Positions 1 through 7,460 of a stretch of 64,000 nt of DNA are shown in pieces. Below the pieces are notes generated by a model. That model did no database searches, was not told the origin of the DNA, and saw only the letters and a list, made by a program, of their open reading frames with translations. Source of the stretch: Bacillota bacterium (GTDB taxonomy: Bacteria > Bacillota > Clostridia > Oscillospirales > Ruminococcaceae). The position numbers and the translations under genes are program-made. Location: the NCBI GenBank assembly GCA_023396225.1, contig JAEWWT010000024.1, forward strand, positions 300,736 to 364,735. Direction: 5' to 3'. How positions within the stretch are numbered: position 1 is the stretch's first letter; each line of letters opens with the position of its first letter.

Positions 1-2
1 TT

Positions 3-263
3 GAATGGAATAAACCTAACGGAGGATATTTTGTTTCCGTCAATACACTCAGCGGATGTGCTAAGAGAGTCGTTTCACTCTGTAAGGAAGCTGGAGTAGT
101 GCTTACTGGTGCTGGAGCTACTTTCCCTTATGGTAAGGATCCGGAGGACAGAAATATCAGACTTGCTCCGACATATCCTCCTCTCGATGAGCTTGAAACA
201 GCAATGAAGCTATTTTGTCTTTGCGTAAAGCTTGCAAGTGCAGAAAAATTGATAGCAAAATAA
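3..263 (+). CDS. PLP-dependent aminotransferase, C-terminal part (gene cut by window edge)
   Basis: The open frame enters from the left edge and encodes the last 86 residues of a fold-type I PLP enzyme. Visible landmarks are a GGYF segment near the start and the NIRLAPTYPP segment near the end, where the arginine of such enzymes binds the substrate alpha-carboxylate. The pattern resembles the MocR-like aspartate aminotransferase group (Pfam PF12897). The lysine that binds PLP lies upstream of the window, so substrate cannot be judged. A hairpin terminator follows at once. Aminotransferase identity is fairly secure; the aspartate assignment is inference. Confidence 0.75.
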   Translation, partial: EWNKPNGGYFVSVNTLSGCAKRVVSLCKEAGVVLTGAGATFPYGKDPEDRNIRLAPTYPPLDELETAMKLFCLCVKLASAEKLIAK

Positions 264-267
264 AATG

Positions 268-304
268 ACAGCCTGTTGCTATATTAATAGCACAGGCTGT
301 TCTT
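268..304 (+). terminator. Rho-independent terminator after aminotransferase
   Basis: The arms ACAGCCTGT and ACAGGCTGT pair perfectly and are extended inward by TGCTAT/ATAGCA with a one-base bulge. A short T-containing tail follows. It lies 5 bases after the stop codon. Confidence 0.7.
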
Positions 305-317
305 ATGCGTTAAAAAG

Positions 318-346
318 TTGACAAGGTTGGTCTTTTATTGTATCAT
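318..346 (+). promoter_or_regulatory. Sigma-A promoter for the FAD oxidoreductase
   Basis: TTGACA at 318-323, a 17-base spacer and TATCAT at 341-346. Transcription should start near 353, leaving a leader of about 160 bases that contains the repeat element at 412-494. Confidence 0.65.
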
Positions 347-411
347 ATTAGTGTTTGCGTATACATATGCAGTATTTAGTCATTTTTCTGTTTAATAAGG
401 AAATTTGAGTA

Positions 412-494
412 GCTATTTATTTCTTTCAGTAAAGACAAGAGCAGACAATTTGCTTAACTGAACTTAGTTCAGGTTCAAGACAGGAATAAATAGC
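412..494 (+). repeat. Leader-associated ~84-bp repeat, copy 1
   Basis: This stretch matches 11002-11085 read on the other strand. It is bounded by perfect 10-bp arms GCTATTTATT and AATAAATAGC. The shared interior includes AGCA-7 bases-TGCT, a GAACTTAGTTC mini-hairpin and the conserved string AGTTCAGGTTCAAGAC. The second copy has GCTATTTGTT/AACAAATAGC arms, so one A-T pair became G-C with pairing kept. Both copies lie in the sense direction between a promoter and a ribosome site. It could be a structured leader RNA or a MITE-like insertion. Confidence 0.7.
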
Positions 495-515
495 AAAAAG
501 CGAATGGAGGATCAT

Positions 516-1889
516 ATGAAAAATTATGATGTAATTATAGTTGGCTCAGGCGCAAGCGGAGTTTTTATGGCGTACGAGTTCGTAAAGCTTGATAAGAATA
601 TAAAAGTATGCATGATTGATAAGGGCGGACCTATTTCTGCAAGAAAATGTCCGATTGACGGAGTTAAAATCAAGTCCTGCATACATTGTAAGATCTGCAG
701 CATAATGAATGGTTTCGGTGGCGCAGGTGGAATGTCTGACGGTAAATACAATATTACAAATAACTTCGGCGGAGATTTATATACTTATACAGGCAGAGAA
801 AAAGCAATTGAACTTATGGAATATGTTGATAAAATAAACCTCGAAATGGGCGGAGGAGATGCAAAGCTTTATTCTACGGTATCTTCTGACCTTAAGTCAG
901 AAGCACTGAAGTATGACCTCCATCTTCTTGATGCAAAGGTTCGTCATCTTGGAACAGACAGAAATAGAGATATTCTCCAGAATATCTATGACTATGTCAA
1001 GGATAAAATTGATATAAACTTTTATGAAGAAGTAAATGATGTTGAGAAAAATGATTCGGAATTTACTGTTATAACAAATAAGGGCACCTATTCGGGAAAG
1101 CAGGTTGTTATTGCAGCAGGACGTTCAGGTTCAAAATGGATTTCAGGCATATGTAAACATTTTGATATCCAGACACGCAGCAATCGTGTTGATATCGGCG
1201 TAAGAGTTGAAATTCCTGCCGCTGTTTTCGAGCATATCACAAGCAAGGTTTATGAGAGCAAAATTGTTTACAGAACAAAGAAATACCGTGACCTTGTAAG
1301 AACTTTCTGCATGAATCCATATGGTGAAGTTGTCAATGAAAATACTAACGGAATTATCACAGTAAACGGACACAGCTATTCTGATCCTAATATGCATACT
1401 GATAATACAAACTTTGCATTACTTGTTTCAAACAATTTCTCAGAACCGTTTAGCGACAGCAACGCATATGGCGAGTCTATTGCAAGGCTTTCAAATATGC
1501 TTGGCGGAGGGGTTCTTGTACAGCGCTTCGGTGACCTTGTAGACGGAAGAAGAACCAATGACCACAGATTCCAGCAGTGTTTCCTTAATCCTACGCTTAA
1601 AGCAACACCTGGAGATCTTAGCCTTGTTATTCCAAAACGTCAGCTTGATGATATAATTGAAATGATTTATGCTCTTGATAAGATTGCACCTGGTATGGCA
1701 AATGCAGATACATTGCTTTACGGCGTTGAGGTCAAGTTTTATAATTCAAAGGTAACTGTTGACAGCAACCTTGAAACAACAGTTGAGGGGCTTTATGTAC
1801 TGGGTGACGGTTCAGGAGTAACTCACTCACTCTCACAGGCATCTGCATCAGGTGTCTATGTTGCAAGAGTAATTGCGGAGAAATATTAA
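516..1889 (+). CDS. FAD-dependent dehydrogenase (COG2509-like, NAD(P)/FAD oxidoreductase)
   Basis: A 457-residue flavoprotein. The N-terminus carries the Rossmann dinucleotide motif VGSGASG, and near the C-terminus the segment LGDGSGVTHSLSQA closes the FAD site. Between residues ~45 and 75 a cluster of cysteines (CP...C..C..C) precedes a GGAGGMSDGK loop, typical of the uncharacterised FAD-dependent dehydrogenases of COG2509. Substrate is unknown. I chose the ATG at 516 because GGAGG lies 5 bases before it; the in-frame ATG at 504 overlaps that ribosome site. The gene stands alone, with its own promoter, a repeat element in its leader and a strong terminator after it. Confidence 0.85.
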   Translation: MKNYDVIIVGSGASGVFMAYEFVKLDKNIKVCMIDKGGPISARKCPIDGVKIKSCIHCKICSIMNGFGGAGGMSDGKYNITNNFGGDLYTYTGREKAIELMEYVDKINLEMGGGDAKLYSTVSSDLKSEALKYDLHLLDAKVRHLGTDRNRDILQNIYDYVKDKIDINFYEEVNDVEKNDSEFTVITNKGTYSGKQVVIAAGRSGSKWISGICKHFDIQTRSNRVDIGVRVEIPAAVFEHITSKVYESKIVYRTKKYRDLVRTFCMNPYGEVVNENTNGIITVNGHSYSDPNMHTDNTNFALLVSNNFSEPFSDSNAYGESIARLSNMLGGGVLVQRFGDLVDGRRTNDHRFQQCFLNPTLKATPGDLSLVIPKRQLDDIIEMIYALDKIAPGMANADTLLYGVEVKFYNSKVTVDSNLETTVEGLYVLGDGSGVTHSLSQASASGVYVARVIAEKY

Positions 1890-1894
1890 ATTAA

Positions 1895-1946
1895 AATAAT
1901 AAAATTGGGACACTTATTATAATGTAGTGTCCCAATTTTATTATTT
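1895..1946. terminator. Bidirectional terminator between convergent genes
   Basis: Long stem AATAATAAAATTGGGACACT / AGTGTCCCAATTTTATTATT with A-rich and T-rich flanks on both sides. It serves the FAD dehydrogenase and the convergent DUF4250 gene, whose last codons overlap its right arm. Confidence 0.85.
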
Positions 1947-2120
1947 ACCAAACTGATTTGTATTCTCTTTATACTTAAATCCGATAGTTGCCAAAATCTC
2001 GCAGATTTCATGTTTGTCAACATCAAAATCCTCACATAATGCGTCAAGGCTATCAAAATTATCACGCAGCTGCATATTAATATAGCTCATCAGCATCATC
2101 GGTTCCTTCGGTACGCTCAT
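1941..2120 (-). CDS. DUF4250 small protein, overlapping upstream gene
   Basis: A 59-residue reading frame on the minus strand. After a methionine-rich start it reads NMQLRDNFDSLDALC, then an acidic helix, and ends ETC-like with NTNQFGK. This matches what I know of the DUF4250 family: short proteins with NMKLRD, SLDxLCE and NQF motifs. A GGGAG site lies 9 bases before the ATG. It overlaps the 3' end of the beta-lactamase-like gene by 44 bases in another frame, so translation is probably coupled. Function of the family is unknown to me. Confidence 0.75.
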   Translation of the reverse strand: MSVPKEPMMLMSYINMQLRDNFDSLDALCEDFDVDKHEICEILATIGFKYKENTNQFGK

Positions 2121-3153
2121 CTTCTTCAGTCTCCCTTGTTGTAATTATTGTTACATCGTTAGTGCATGCATCTGTTTCAATAAGGTTCTGTGAATATTTT
2201 TCTACAAGATCAGAAATGTCCCTGAAAAGCTGGTATGTATCATCATCAACTTCTTCAAAACCAGAAAGAACCGCAAGTATGTATGGTCTTGGCGCATAAA
2301 TTAACGCAGTGTCATGGAAATTGTTCTTATACCACCCATATTTCCGCACAACAGGGAACTGCGATCTAATCATAGCATTTTTCGTGCTGAGCATATGCTC
2401 TTTGAGATTATCAGAATAAATATTGTTTTCTTCAATAAAATCATATATTGCCTCAAGATAAATTCTTGCAGAAGAACAGCATATCTGTCTGTCATAAAGC
2501 CTATAATCTTCTTCGTGAATAAGGCCAAGTGACTTTGAATACTCAACAAAATCTTCTTCGGGAACAACGGTTCTGAGCATTGCATAAGCGCTGTTGTCGC
2601 TCTCTTCAATGGCATATCCGATTAGCTCCTCAACTGTAAACTCTTCGCCGAATTCCATGTCTTTGATAACGCCTGTACCTTCCATGTAGTACTTTTCTTC
2701 ATATGTGATTTTCTGATTTATGTCAATCTTGCCTTCAAGGGCACATTTATATACATACATGCAGTACGGTGCTTTGACAACAGAAGCAATGTTATAGTGA
2801 TTTTCAGGATTTATTTCAAACGTATATCCGCTTTCAATATCTTCATATTCAAGAGATATACTGTTGGTTTCAAGCTGAGGATATGACTTCAGTAGTTTAT
2901 CGAGTTCTATGTAAAAATTATCATCAAGTTTGTAGAATGATTGCTGTTCAGCTTGTGTTACATATGTATCAGACACAGAGGGGTCCTGCGTTATAATAGG
3001 AGATTCAGTTTCAGCTGTGACAGTTTGAGTAGTTTTCTCATCTTCAATAACCACAGCCGGAACATTTTTTTCAGCAACAAGGTAACGTATCCCGAAAGTC
3101 AAAGCTCCAAGACCTGCTACAATAAGAATTATTTTTAAAACATCTTTAAACAT
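2077..3153 (-). CDS. Class A beta-lactamase-like serine hydrolase, membrane-anchored
   Basis: A 358-residue protein with one N-terminal transmembrane helix (residues ~5-25), then a Ser/Thr/Glu-rich linker to ~residue 75 and a penicillin-binding/beta-lactamase fold (Pfam Beta-lactamase2). The catalytic SxxK is SVVK in NIASVVKAPY, the SDN motif is SDNSAY, and the usual KTG is replaced by KYG in RKYGWYK. The KYG change argues against a typical beta-lactamase; a peptidoglycan-related or degenerate hydrolase outside the membrane is more likely. The C-terminal tail is acidic and overlaps the DUF4250 gene. It is divergent from the ttcA-like gene. Confidence 0.8.
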   Translation of the reverse strand: MFKDVLKIILIVAGLGALTFGIRYLVAEKNVPAVVIEDEKTTQTVTAETESPIITQDPSVSDTYVTQAEQQSFYKLDDNFYIELDKLLKSYPQLETNSISLEYEDIESGYTFEINPENHYNIASVVKAPYCMYVYKCALEGKIDINQKITYEEKYYMEGTGVIKDMEFGEEFTVEELIGYAIEESDNSAYAMLRTVVPEEDFVEYSKSLGLIHEEDYRLYDRQICCSSARIYLEAIYDFIEENNIYSDNLKEHMLSTKNAMIRSQFPVVRKYGWYKNNFHDTALIYAPRPYILAVLSGFEEVDDDTYQLFRDISDLVEKYSQNLIETDACTNDVTIITTRETEEDERTEGTDDADELY

Positions 3154-3231
3154 ACAAACCTCTGATAAAATTACATTCTTCCATATATAATAATATCACA
3201 ATATTACATTTATTTCAAGCATTACATTCTG

Positions 3232-3260
3232 TTGCAATATGACGTCTTATAGTATATAAT
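3232..3260 (+). promoter_or_regulatory. Sigma-A promoter for ttcA-like operon
   Basis: TTGCAA at 3232-3237, 17-base spacer, perfect TATAAT at 3255-3260, placed about 60 bases before the ttcA-like start. Confidence 0.55.
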
Positions 3261-3320
3261 AAATATTAAAATGGTAAGAATTAAAAACAAGAGGAGCGAT
3301 AGGTTTAAAGCCGAAAATAT

Positions 3321-4073
3321 ATGCAGAAAATGCTTGGTTATATGAGAAAGGCAATTCAGGAATTTGACATGATTCAGGATGGTGACAGAATTGCTGTTGG
3401 CGTTTCAGGAGGGAAGGACAGCCTTGTTTTGCTTAAAGGTCTTGTTATGCTGAAAAGATTTATTGGGATAGATTATGAAGTCGTTGCAATTACTCTTGAC
3501 CCTAGATTTGGCGGAGTTGATGGAGATTACAGTGAAATTCAGAAAATGTGTGATGAAATGGGAGTAAAGTACATACTTATCCCGACACATATCGGTGAAA
3601 TTGTTTTTGAAATCAGAAAAGAGCCTAACCCATGCAGTCTTTGCGCAAGAATGAGAAGAGGTGCTCTCCATGATGCAGCAAAAGCAGCGGGCTGTAATAA
3701 AATTGCTCTTGGACATCATTACAATGACGCAGTTGAAACCTTTGTAATGAATCTTTTCAATGAAGGAAGAATAGGCTGTTTTTCTCCTGTTAGTTATCTC
3801 TCACGTAAGGACTTAACATTGATAAGACCTATGGTTTTTGCACCTGAAAAGGACGTAAGAAAAGCTGCAGCCAAAAATGAGTTTAAGATTGTTAAATCAA
3901 AATGCCCTGCCGACGGGCATACTTCAAGAGAAAAAGCAAAGCAGTTCCTTGCAGAACGTGAACGTGAGGACCATGGATTTACTGACAGGTTATTCGGTGC
4001 TATGAGAAGAGCTGGAATAGACAGATGGGGATATAAAGATACATCAATTGACAAGGAGAATGAAGATGAGTGA
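3321..4073 (+). CDS. ttcA: TtcA-family tRNA thiolation enzyme (PP-loop ATPase)
   Basis: A 250-residue PP-loop protein expected to adenylate and thiolate a tRNA cytidine. The pyrophosphate loop is SGGKDS at residues 29-34. The paired cysteines that hold the Fe-S cluster are C105 and C108 in NPCSLCARMRRG, with a further KCPADGH segment near residue 195. Start at 3321 is the only one available because a stop codon lies 5 codons upstream in frame; the GAGGAG 25 bases before it is rather far. The following GNAT gene overlaps it by 8 bases. The exact tRNA position modified by Gram-positive members is not established to my knowledge. Confidence 0.85.
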   Translation: MQKMLGYMRKAIQEFDMIQDGDRIAVGVSGGKDSLVLLKGLVMLKRFIGIDYEVVAITLDPRFGGVDGDYSEIQKMCDEMGVKYILIPTHIGEIVFEIRKEPNPCSLCARMRRGALHDAAKAAGCNKIALGHHYNDAVETFVMNLFNEGRIGCFSPVSYLSRKDLTLIRPMVFAPEKDVRKAAAKNEFKIVKSKCPADGHTSREKAKQFLAEREREDHGFTDRLFGAMRRAGIDRWGYKDTSIDKENEDE

Positions 4074-4539
4074 AACAATTATAAGACAAGTGAGAGAATC
4101 AGATTGCGAAGATATAGTTATTCTTATGAAAATGCTTGCTGACTATGAGAAAATGTCAGAGGATATGACTGCTACTCCTGAAGATATCAGAAAAATGATG
4201 TTTGAAGATCACAGTTTGGATGCTATTATCGCTGTAAACGACGGAAAAGCAATTGGGATGGCAAGTTTTAATTTTTATATTCTTTCAACATTTTCAGGAA
4301 AAAGAGTAATGTATCTTGAGGATTTGTTTATAATTGAAAGTGAACGTGGAAGCGGCCTTGGAAAAAGAATGATGAAAGAGCTATGCAGAATTGCTAAGGA
4401 AAAAGACTGCATGAAAATGGAGTGGAAATGCCTTGACTGGAATAAAACTTCAATTGGCTTTTACAACCATATTGGAGCAACAAGTAACAACGGCTGGCTT
4501 ACTTTTTCTTTGCCATCAGATAAGTTTTTACTCAAATAA
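4066..4539 (+). CDS. GNAT N-acetyltransferase, diamine-acetyltransferase-like
   Basis: A 157-residue single-domain acetyltransferase. The acetyl-CoA loop is RGSGLGKRM, preceded by YLEDLFI and followed by EWKCLDWN and FYNHIGA, the pattern of the spermidine/diamine acetyltransferase (SAT1) branch of GNAT enzymes. The polyamine substrate is therefore a reasonable guess but unproven. AAGGAG stands 8 bases before the ATG at 4066; ATGs at 4048 and 4060 sit upstream of or too close to it. It overlaps the last codons of the ttcA-like gene and so is translated with it. Confidence 0.8.
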   Translation: MSETIIRQVRESDCEDIVILMKMLADYEKMSEDMTATPEDIRKMMFEDHSLDAIIAVNDGKAIGMASFNFYILSTFSGKRVMYLEDLFIIESERGSGLGKRMMKELCRIAKEKDCMKMEWKCLDWNKTSIGFYNHIGATSNNGWLTFSLPSDKFLLK

Positions 4540-4573
4540 TATATAGAATTTACATAAAATATTTTAAGTAGGG

Positions 4574-4602
4574 TTGACAACTTTTTTTGAAAAAAGTATA
4601 AT
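4574..4602 (+). promoter_or_regulatory. Consensus sigma-A promoter for mgtE leader
   Basis: Perfect TTGACA (4574-4579), 17-base spacer, perfect TATAAT (4597-4602). The start of transcription near 4609 leaves a leader of about 200 bases. A 12-bp hairpin (TTTAGGGAACAC/GTGTTCCCTAAA, 4613-4649) sits at the very 5' end of this transcript and could protect it. Confidence 0.85.
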
Positions 4603-4675
4603 ATAAGTATCATTTTAGGGAACACAATTTATAGATGTGTTCCCTAAAAATATGTGAAATAAAAGGAGTGAGAAA

Positions 4676-4765
4676 ATGGACGCGGGGAACAGCGGTATAG
4701 AACCACGAAGTAGGATGAACGGACTCATGGCTATGTCCTTTGCATCCGTTTTATCACTTATGTAA
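4676..4765 (+). CDS. Leader ORF upstream of mgtE (29 residues)
   Basis: A 29-codon frame beginning ATGGACGCG with AAAAGGAGTG placed 6-9 bases before it, a better ribosome site than many genes here. The peptide starts MDAGNSGIEPRS and ends with a mildly hydrophobic MAMSFASVLSLM. It lies wholly between the mgtE promoter and the mgtE ribosome site, which suggests a regulatory leader peptide comparable in layout to mgtL-type leaders of other Mg2+ transporters. Homology to any known leader is not claimed. Confidence 0.55.
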   Translation: MDAGNSGIEPRSRMNGLMAMSFASVLSLM

Positions 4766-4806
4766 GTTTTATACCTCCAGATTTTTTTTGAATGGAGGAG
4801 AGTAAC
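4713..4806 (+). promoter_or_regulatory. mgtE leader RNA structure with masked ribosome site
   Basis: Two hairpins can be read. One lies inside the leader ORF: GGATG (4713-4717) with CATCC (4743-4747) and GGAC with GTCC inside it. The other pairs CCTCCA (4774-4779) with TGGAGG (4793-4798), which is the Shine-Dalgarno sequence of mgtE. Ribosomes on the leader ORF stop at 4765, nine bases before the masking arm. Confidence 0.55.
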
Positions 4807-6159
4807 TTGGAAAAATTAATAGCTTTGGAATTGATGGAGAACAAAAAGTTCGTTCAGCTAAAAAAAATTCTGCAGGAAATGAATCCGCCGGATATTTCCG
4901 ATCTTGTTGCAGATATGAACGAACATGACGAATTTGGTGAAAGGGAACTTACCTTGCTGTTTAGAATTCTTCCGAAAGAACTTGCGGCAGAAACGTTTAC
5001 TTACATGGACAGTGATATGCAGATTATGCTCATCAATGCTTTCTCTGATAAGGAACTGCGTGAGGTAATGGACGAGTTGTATCTTGATGATACAGTTGAC
5101 ATTATTGAAGAGATGCCTGCAAATGTTGTATCAAGAATTCTAAAAAATACTGACACCGATACAAGAAATCAGATTAATGAACTTCTTAAATATCCTAAGG
5201 ACAGCGCAGGCTCTATTATGACGCCTGAGTATGTTTATCTCAGAAGAGATGCAACAGTTGCAGAGGCCTTTGCAAGAATACGTAAAATTGGTCTTATGAA
5301 AGAAACTGTTTATACTTGTTACGTTACAGAAAACAGAAGTCTTGTTGGAGTAGTAACTGTTCTTGATATGCTTGTAGCTGACGATGAAAAGCTTATTGAG
5401 GACATTATGGAAGTTAATGTTATATCGGTTTCTACACATGAGGACAAGGAAGAAGTTGCCAGACAATTTTCAAAGTATGACCTCGCTGCAATTCCTGTTG
5501 TTGATGCTGATAATCGTATCGTCGGAATTGTAACGTTTGACGATGCTATGGATGTTATCCGTGATGAGGACACTGAAGATATTGAAAAGATGGCTGCTAT
5601 GCTGCCTTCTGATAAGCCTTACATGAAAACAAGTGTCTTTCAAATTTGGAAAAAACGTATTCCATGGTTAATGCTGCTGATGGTTTCAGCTTCCTTTACA
5701 GGAGCGATTCTGTCAAGATTTGAAGACGCATTAAGCATTGTCCCTGCATTGACAATATTTATCCCTATGCTAATGGATACAGCCGGAAATTCAGGAAGTC
5801 AGGCTTCGGTTACAATTATACGTGGATTGTCACTGCATGAAATTCATTTTCGTGATATTTTTAAGATTATGTGGAAAGAATTCCGCATTGGATTTATGTG
5901 TGCTGTAACGATTGCAGCAGTAGTTTTTGCAAAGGTTATTTTTGTTGATCAGAAAGGTATCAGTATTGCTATTATAGTTTCTGTTACATTGTTTTTTGTA
6001 ATTGTAACTGCAAAGTTGGTTGGATGTGTGCTTCCTATGCTGGCAAAGAAAATTGGCTTTGACCCTGCTATTATGGCAGCACCATTAATAACAACTATAG
6101 TTGATGCTTGTTCAATATTTATTTATTTTAGTATTGCAACAAAAGTATTGAAGCTTTAA
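4807..6159 (+). CDS. mgtE: Magnesium transporter MgtE
   Basis: A 450-residue Mg2+ channel of the inner membrane. The order is the N-terminal superhelical MgtE_N domain (to ~130), a CBS-domain pair (~135-255) that senses cytosolic Mg2+, a plug helix, and five transmembrane helices (~285-450). The transmembrane part holds the conserved TAGNSGSQAS segment and PAIMAAPLITT. I prefer the TTG at 4807, 6-8 bases after GGAGGAG; the ATG at 4792 overlaps that site and has none of its own. It has its own promoter and a leader with an ORF and an SD-masking hairpin, so expression is probably controlled at translation. Confidence 0.88.
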   Translation: MEKLIALELMENKKFVQLKKILQEMNPPDISDLVADMNEHDEFGERELTLLFRILPKELAAETFTYMDSDMQIMLINAFSDKELREVMDELYLDDTVDIIEEMPANVVSRILKNTDTDTRNQINELLKYPKDSAGSIMTPEYVYLRRDATVAEAFARIRKIGLMKETVYTCYVTENRSLVGVVTVLDMLVADDEKLIEDIMEVNVISVSTHEDKEEVARQFSKYDLAAIPVVDADNRIVGIVTFDDAMDVIRDEDTEDIEKMAAMLPSDKPYMKTSVFQIWKKRIPWLMLLMVSASFTGAILSRFEDALSIVPALTIFIPMLMDTAGNSGSQASVTIIRGLSLHEIHFRDIFKIMWKEFRIGFMCAVTIAAVVFAKVIFVDQKGISIAIIVSVTLFFVIVTAKLVGCVLPMLAKKIGFDPAIMAAPLITTIVDACSIFIYFSIATKVLKL

Positions 6160-6207
6160 TAATAAAAGGACTTGCCGAATAATAAACGGTAAGTCCTTTT
6201 ATTATTA
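6158..6207. terminator. Bidirectional terminator after mgtE
   Basis: Stem AATAATAAAAGGACTT / AAGTCCTTTTATTATT around a short loop, with A and T tracts on both sides. It serves mgtE and the convergent DUF4358 gene. Confidence 0.85.
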
Positions 6208-6219
6208 AATTTTATGTTT

Positions 6220-6768
6220 TTAGAGAGATTTGATAGCATCAACAATTGCAGTTTCAGCTTCAGAAGCACCTTGTGCAAGAATAAAGTATACATATTCGCC
6301 TTCTGTTCCTACAATTGATGAATCGGCAAGCTCAACATCGTTAGGATACCATGCGTCGCTATCCTGAGCTTTTTTCTGCCTTGCTTCAAGATCAGCTTTA
6401 GCGGCTTCAACGTCATTTGTCTTAATTATAATAATTTCAGACATAGAAGCACTCATTGGGCACTGCATAATGATCATTTCATTGTAATTTTCGTTGTTCT
6501 TGTCAAGAAGAAAGTAGTCTTTAATAATTGTTTCATCAGTTACTTCTACAAGAGTAGGCCATTTGTCACTTGAAGCTACAGCGGCGTCAATGAGCGGCAT
6601 AAGAGGATTTGAAGCAGCGTTAGCTTCGTCAGTTTCAGCAGAAGTTTCAGTAACTGATTGAGTTGCGAAAGTTGTTGTTTCTGCTGTTTTTATATTTGTA
6701 GAACATGCCGTAAGTAAAAGAATTCCTGTTAAAGAAATAGCACAATAAAGTGTAGTTGTTTTTTTCAT
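6220..6768 (-). CDS. DUF4358-type lipoprotein
   Basis: A 182-residue secreted lipoprotein. The lipobox is LLTAC with the acylated cysteine at residue 22, followed by a Thr/Glu-rich linker to ~50. The remainder (~55-182) reads like DUF4358: an SEIIIIK strand, a long charged helix with EARQKKAQ, and a final EYVYFILAQ strand. DUF4358 proteins are common lipoproteins of Clostridia with no known role. GAAAAGGGAAATG gives a plausible ribosome site directly before the start. It appears monocistronic. Confidence 0.75.
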   Translation of the reverse strand: MKKTTTLYCAISLTGILLLTACSTNIKTAETTTFATQSVTETSAETDEANAASNPLMPLIDAAVASSDKWPTLVEVTDETIIKDYFLLDKNNENYNEMIIMQCPMSASMSEIIIIKTNDVEAAKADLEARQKKAQDSDAWYPNDVELADSSIVGTEGEYVYFILAQGASEAETAIVDAIKSL

Positions 6769-7043
6769 TTCCCTTTTCCTTTTCTGTTGGTGTTTATTAA
6801 GCCTGATATAATTATAGCAAAATAAATATAATAATCAAGTAAATTTTAGTTATTTCAACCTTGATTTAATAATTTTATATTCTTCTTAGGCAATACCGCA
6901 CAAAGCCTCATGCTACGTTTCGACGATTTGAGAAACAGCGAAAATACGTTACTGAGCTTGTTTTGAAAATCGACAGAAACGTATGGCGTAGTATTGCCTT
7001 ATTATATACATGGTACTTGGTTATATGTTTACAAAAAATATTA
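6769..7043. other. Intergenic region with a repeat element
   Basis: No gene seen. The region holds the 112-bp palindromic repeat (6888-6999) and AT-rich flanks. The promoter of the DUF4358 gene should lie on the minus strand between 6790 and 6890, but no clean hexamer pair stands out. Confidence 0.5.
6888..6999 (-). repeat. ERIC/MITE-like ~111-bp palindromic repeat, copy 1
   Basis: Matches 12810-12920 on the opposite strand at roughly four bases in five along the whole length. Ends are AGGCAATAC and GTATTGCCT; inside, TACGTTTC pairs with GAAACGTA and CGATTT with AAATCG, so the element can fold into one long cruciform or RNA hairpin. Copy 2 has AGGAAATAC/GTATTTCCT ends, a compensatory pair change. 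Both copies lie downstream of genes in the same sense. Confidence 0.75.
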
Positions 7044-7079
7044 TAAAGAAAAAGCAGGTCAAAAATTTGGCCTGCTTTT
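7044..7079 (-). terminator. Terminator for small lipoprotein gene
   Basis: AAAAGCAGG (7050-7058) pairs with CCTGCTTTT (7071-7079); on the minus strand the stem is followed by a T-rich run. Confidence 0.65.
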
Positions 7080-7087
7080 AAAATTAA

Positions 7088-7360
7088 TTAACTATTTATA
7101 CCGTTTCCGGTCATATCACTTACAATGCTTTCTGCACTGGTAACAATATCATCAACCACATCTCCGGCATCACTCACGACATCTCCAACAACGCCATCGC
7201 CATTGGTATCTCCTCCGCCGATTCCGGATGAAGCTAAAGTACCATTTTCCGTTGTAGACTGAGTATCTGAAGTGGATGTGTTGTTACCATATTTTCCGCA
7301 TCCCGTAAAAAGTATACAAGAAACTGCAAGAACTGATATAATTGTAAATATCTTTCTCAT
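7088..7360 (-). CDS. Small lipoprotein of unknown function
   Basis: A 90-residue protein with a signal peptide ending in the lipobox LFTGC (cysteine at residue 21). The mature part is low in complexity: a Ser/Thr-rich linker, a GGGDTNGDG stretch that resembles a single calcium-type acidic loop, then repeated Asp-Val motifs (VGDVVSDAGDVVDDIV). I do not recognise a family. AAAGGAATTCCGATG gives a moderate ribosome site. It has its own terminator and probably forms a single-gene unit on the cell surface. Confidence 0.65.
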   Translation of the reverse strand: MRKIFTIISVLAVSCILFTGCGKYGNNTSTSDTQSTTENGTLASSGIGGGDTNGDGVVGDVVSDAGDVVDDIVTSAESIVSDMTGNGINS

Positions 7361-7460
7361 CGGAATTCCTTTCCTGCAGGGTATTGCTCCTGCATTATGT
7401 TATCCGTATGCAATAAAATGAGATCAAATATAATGTCAGAAATATCGGCAGTATCAGAAA

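Noticed and set aside
4600..4806. M-box (Mg2+) riboswitch before mgtE
   Set aside because: The leader is long enough, but I cannot find the conserved M-box core or a terminator stem. The visible structures are a 5' hairpin, a leader ORF and an SD mask.
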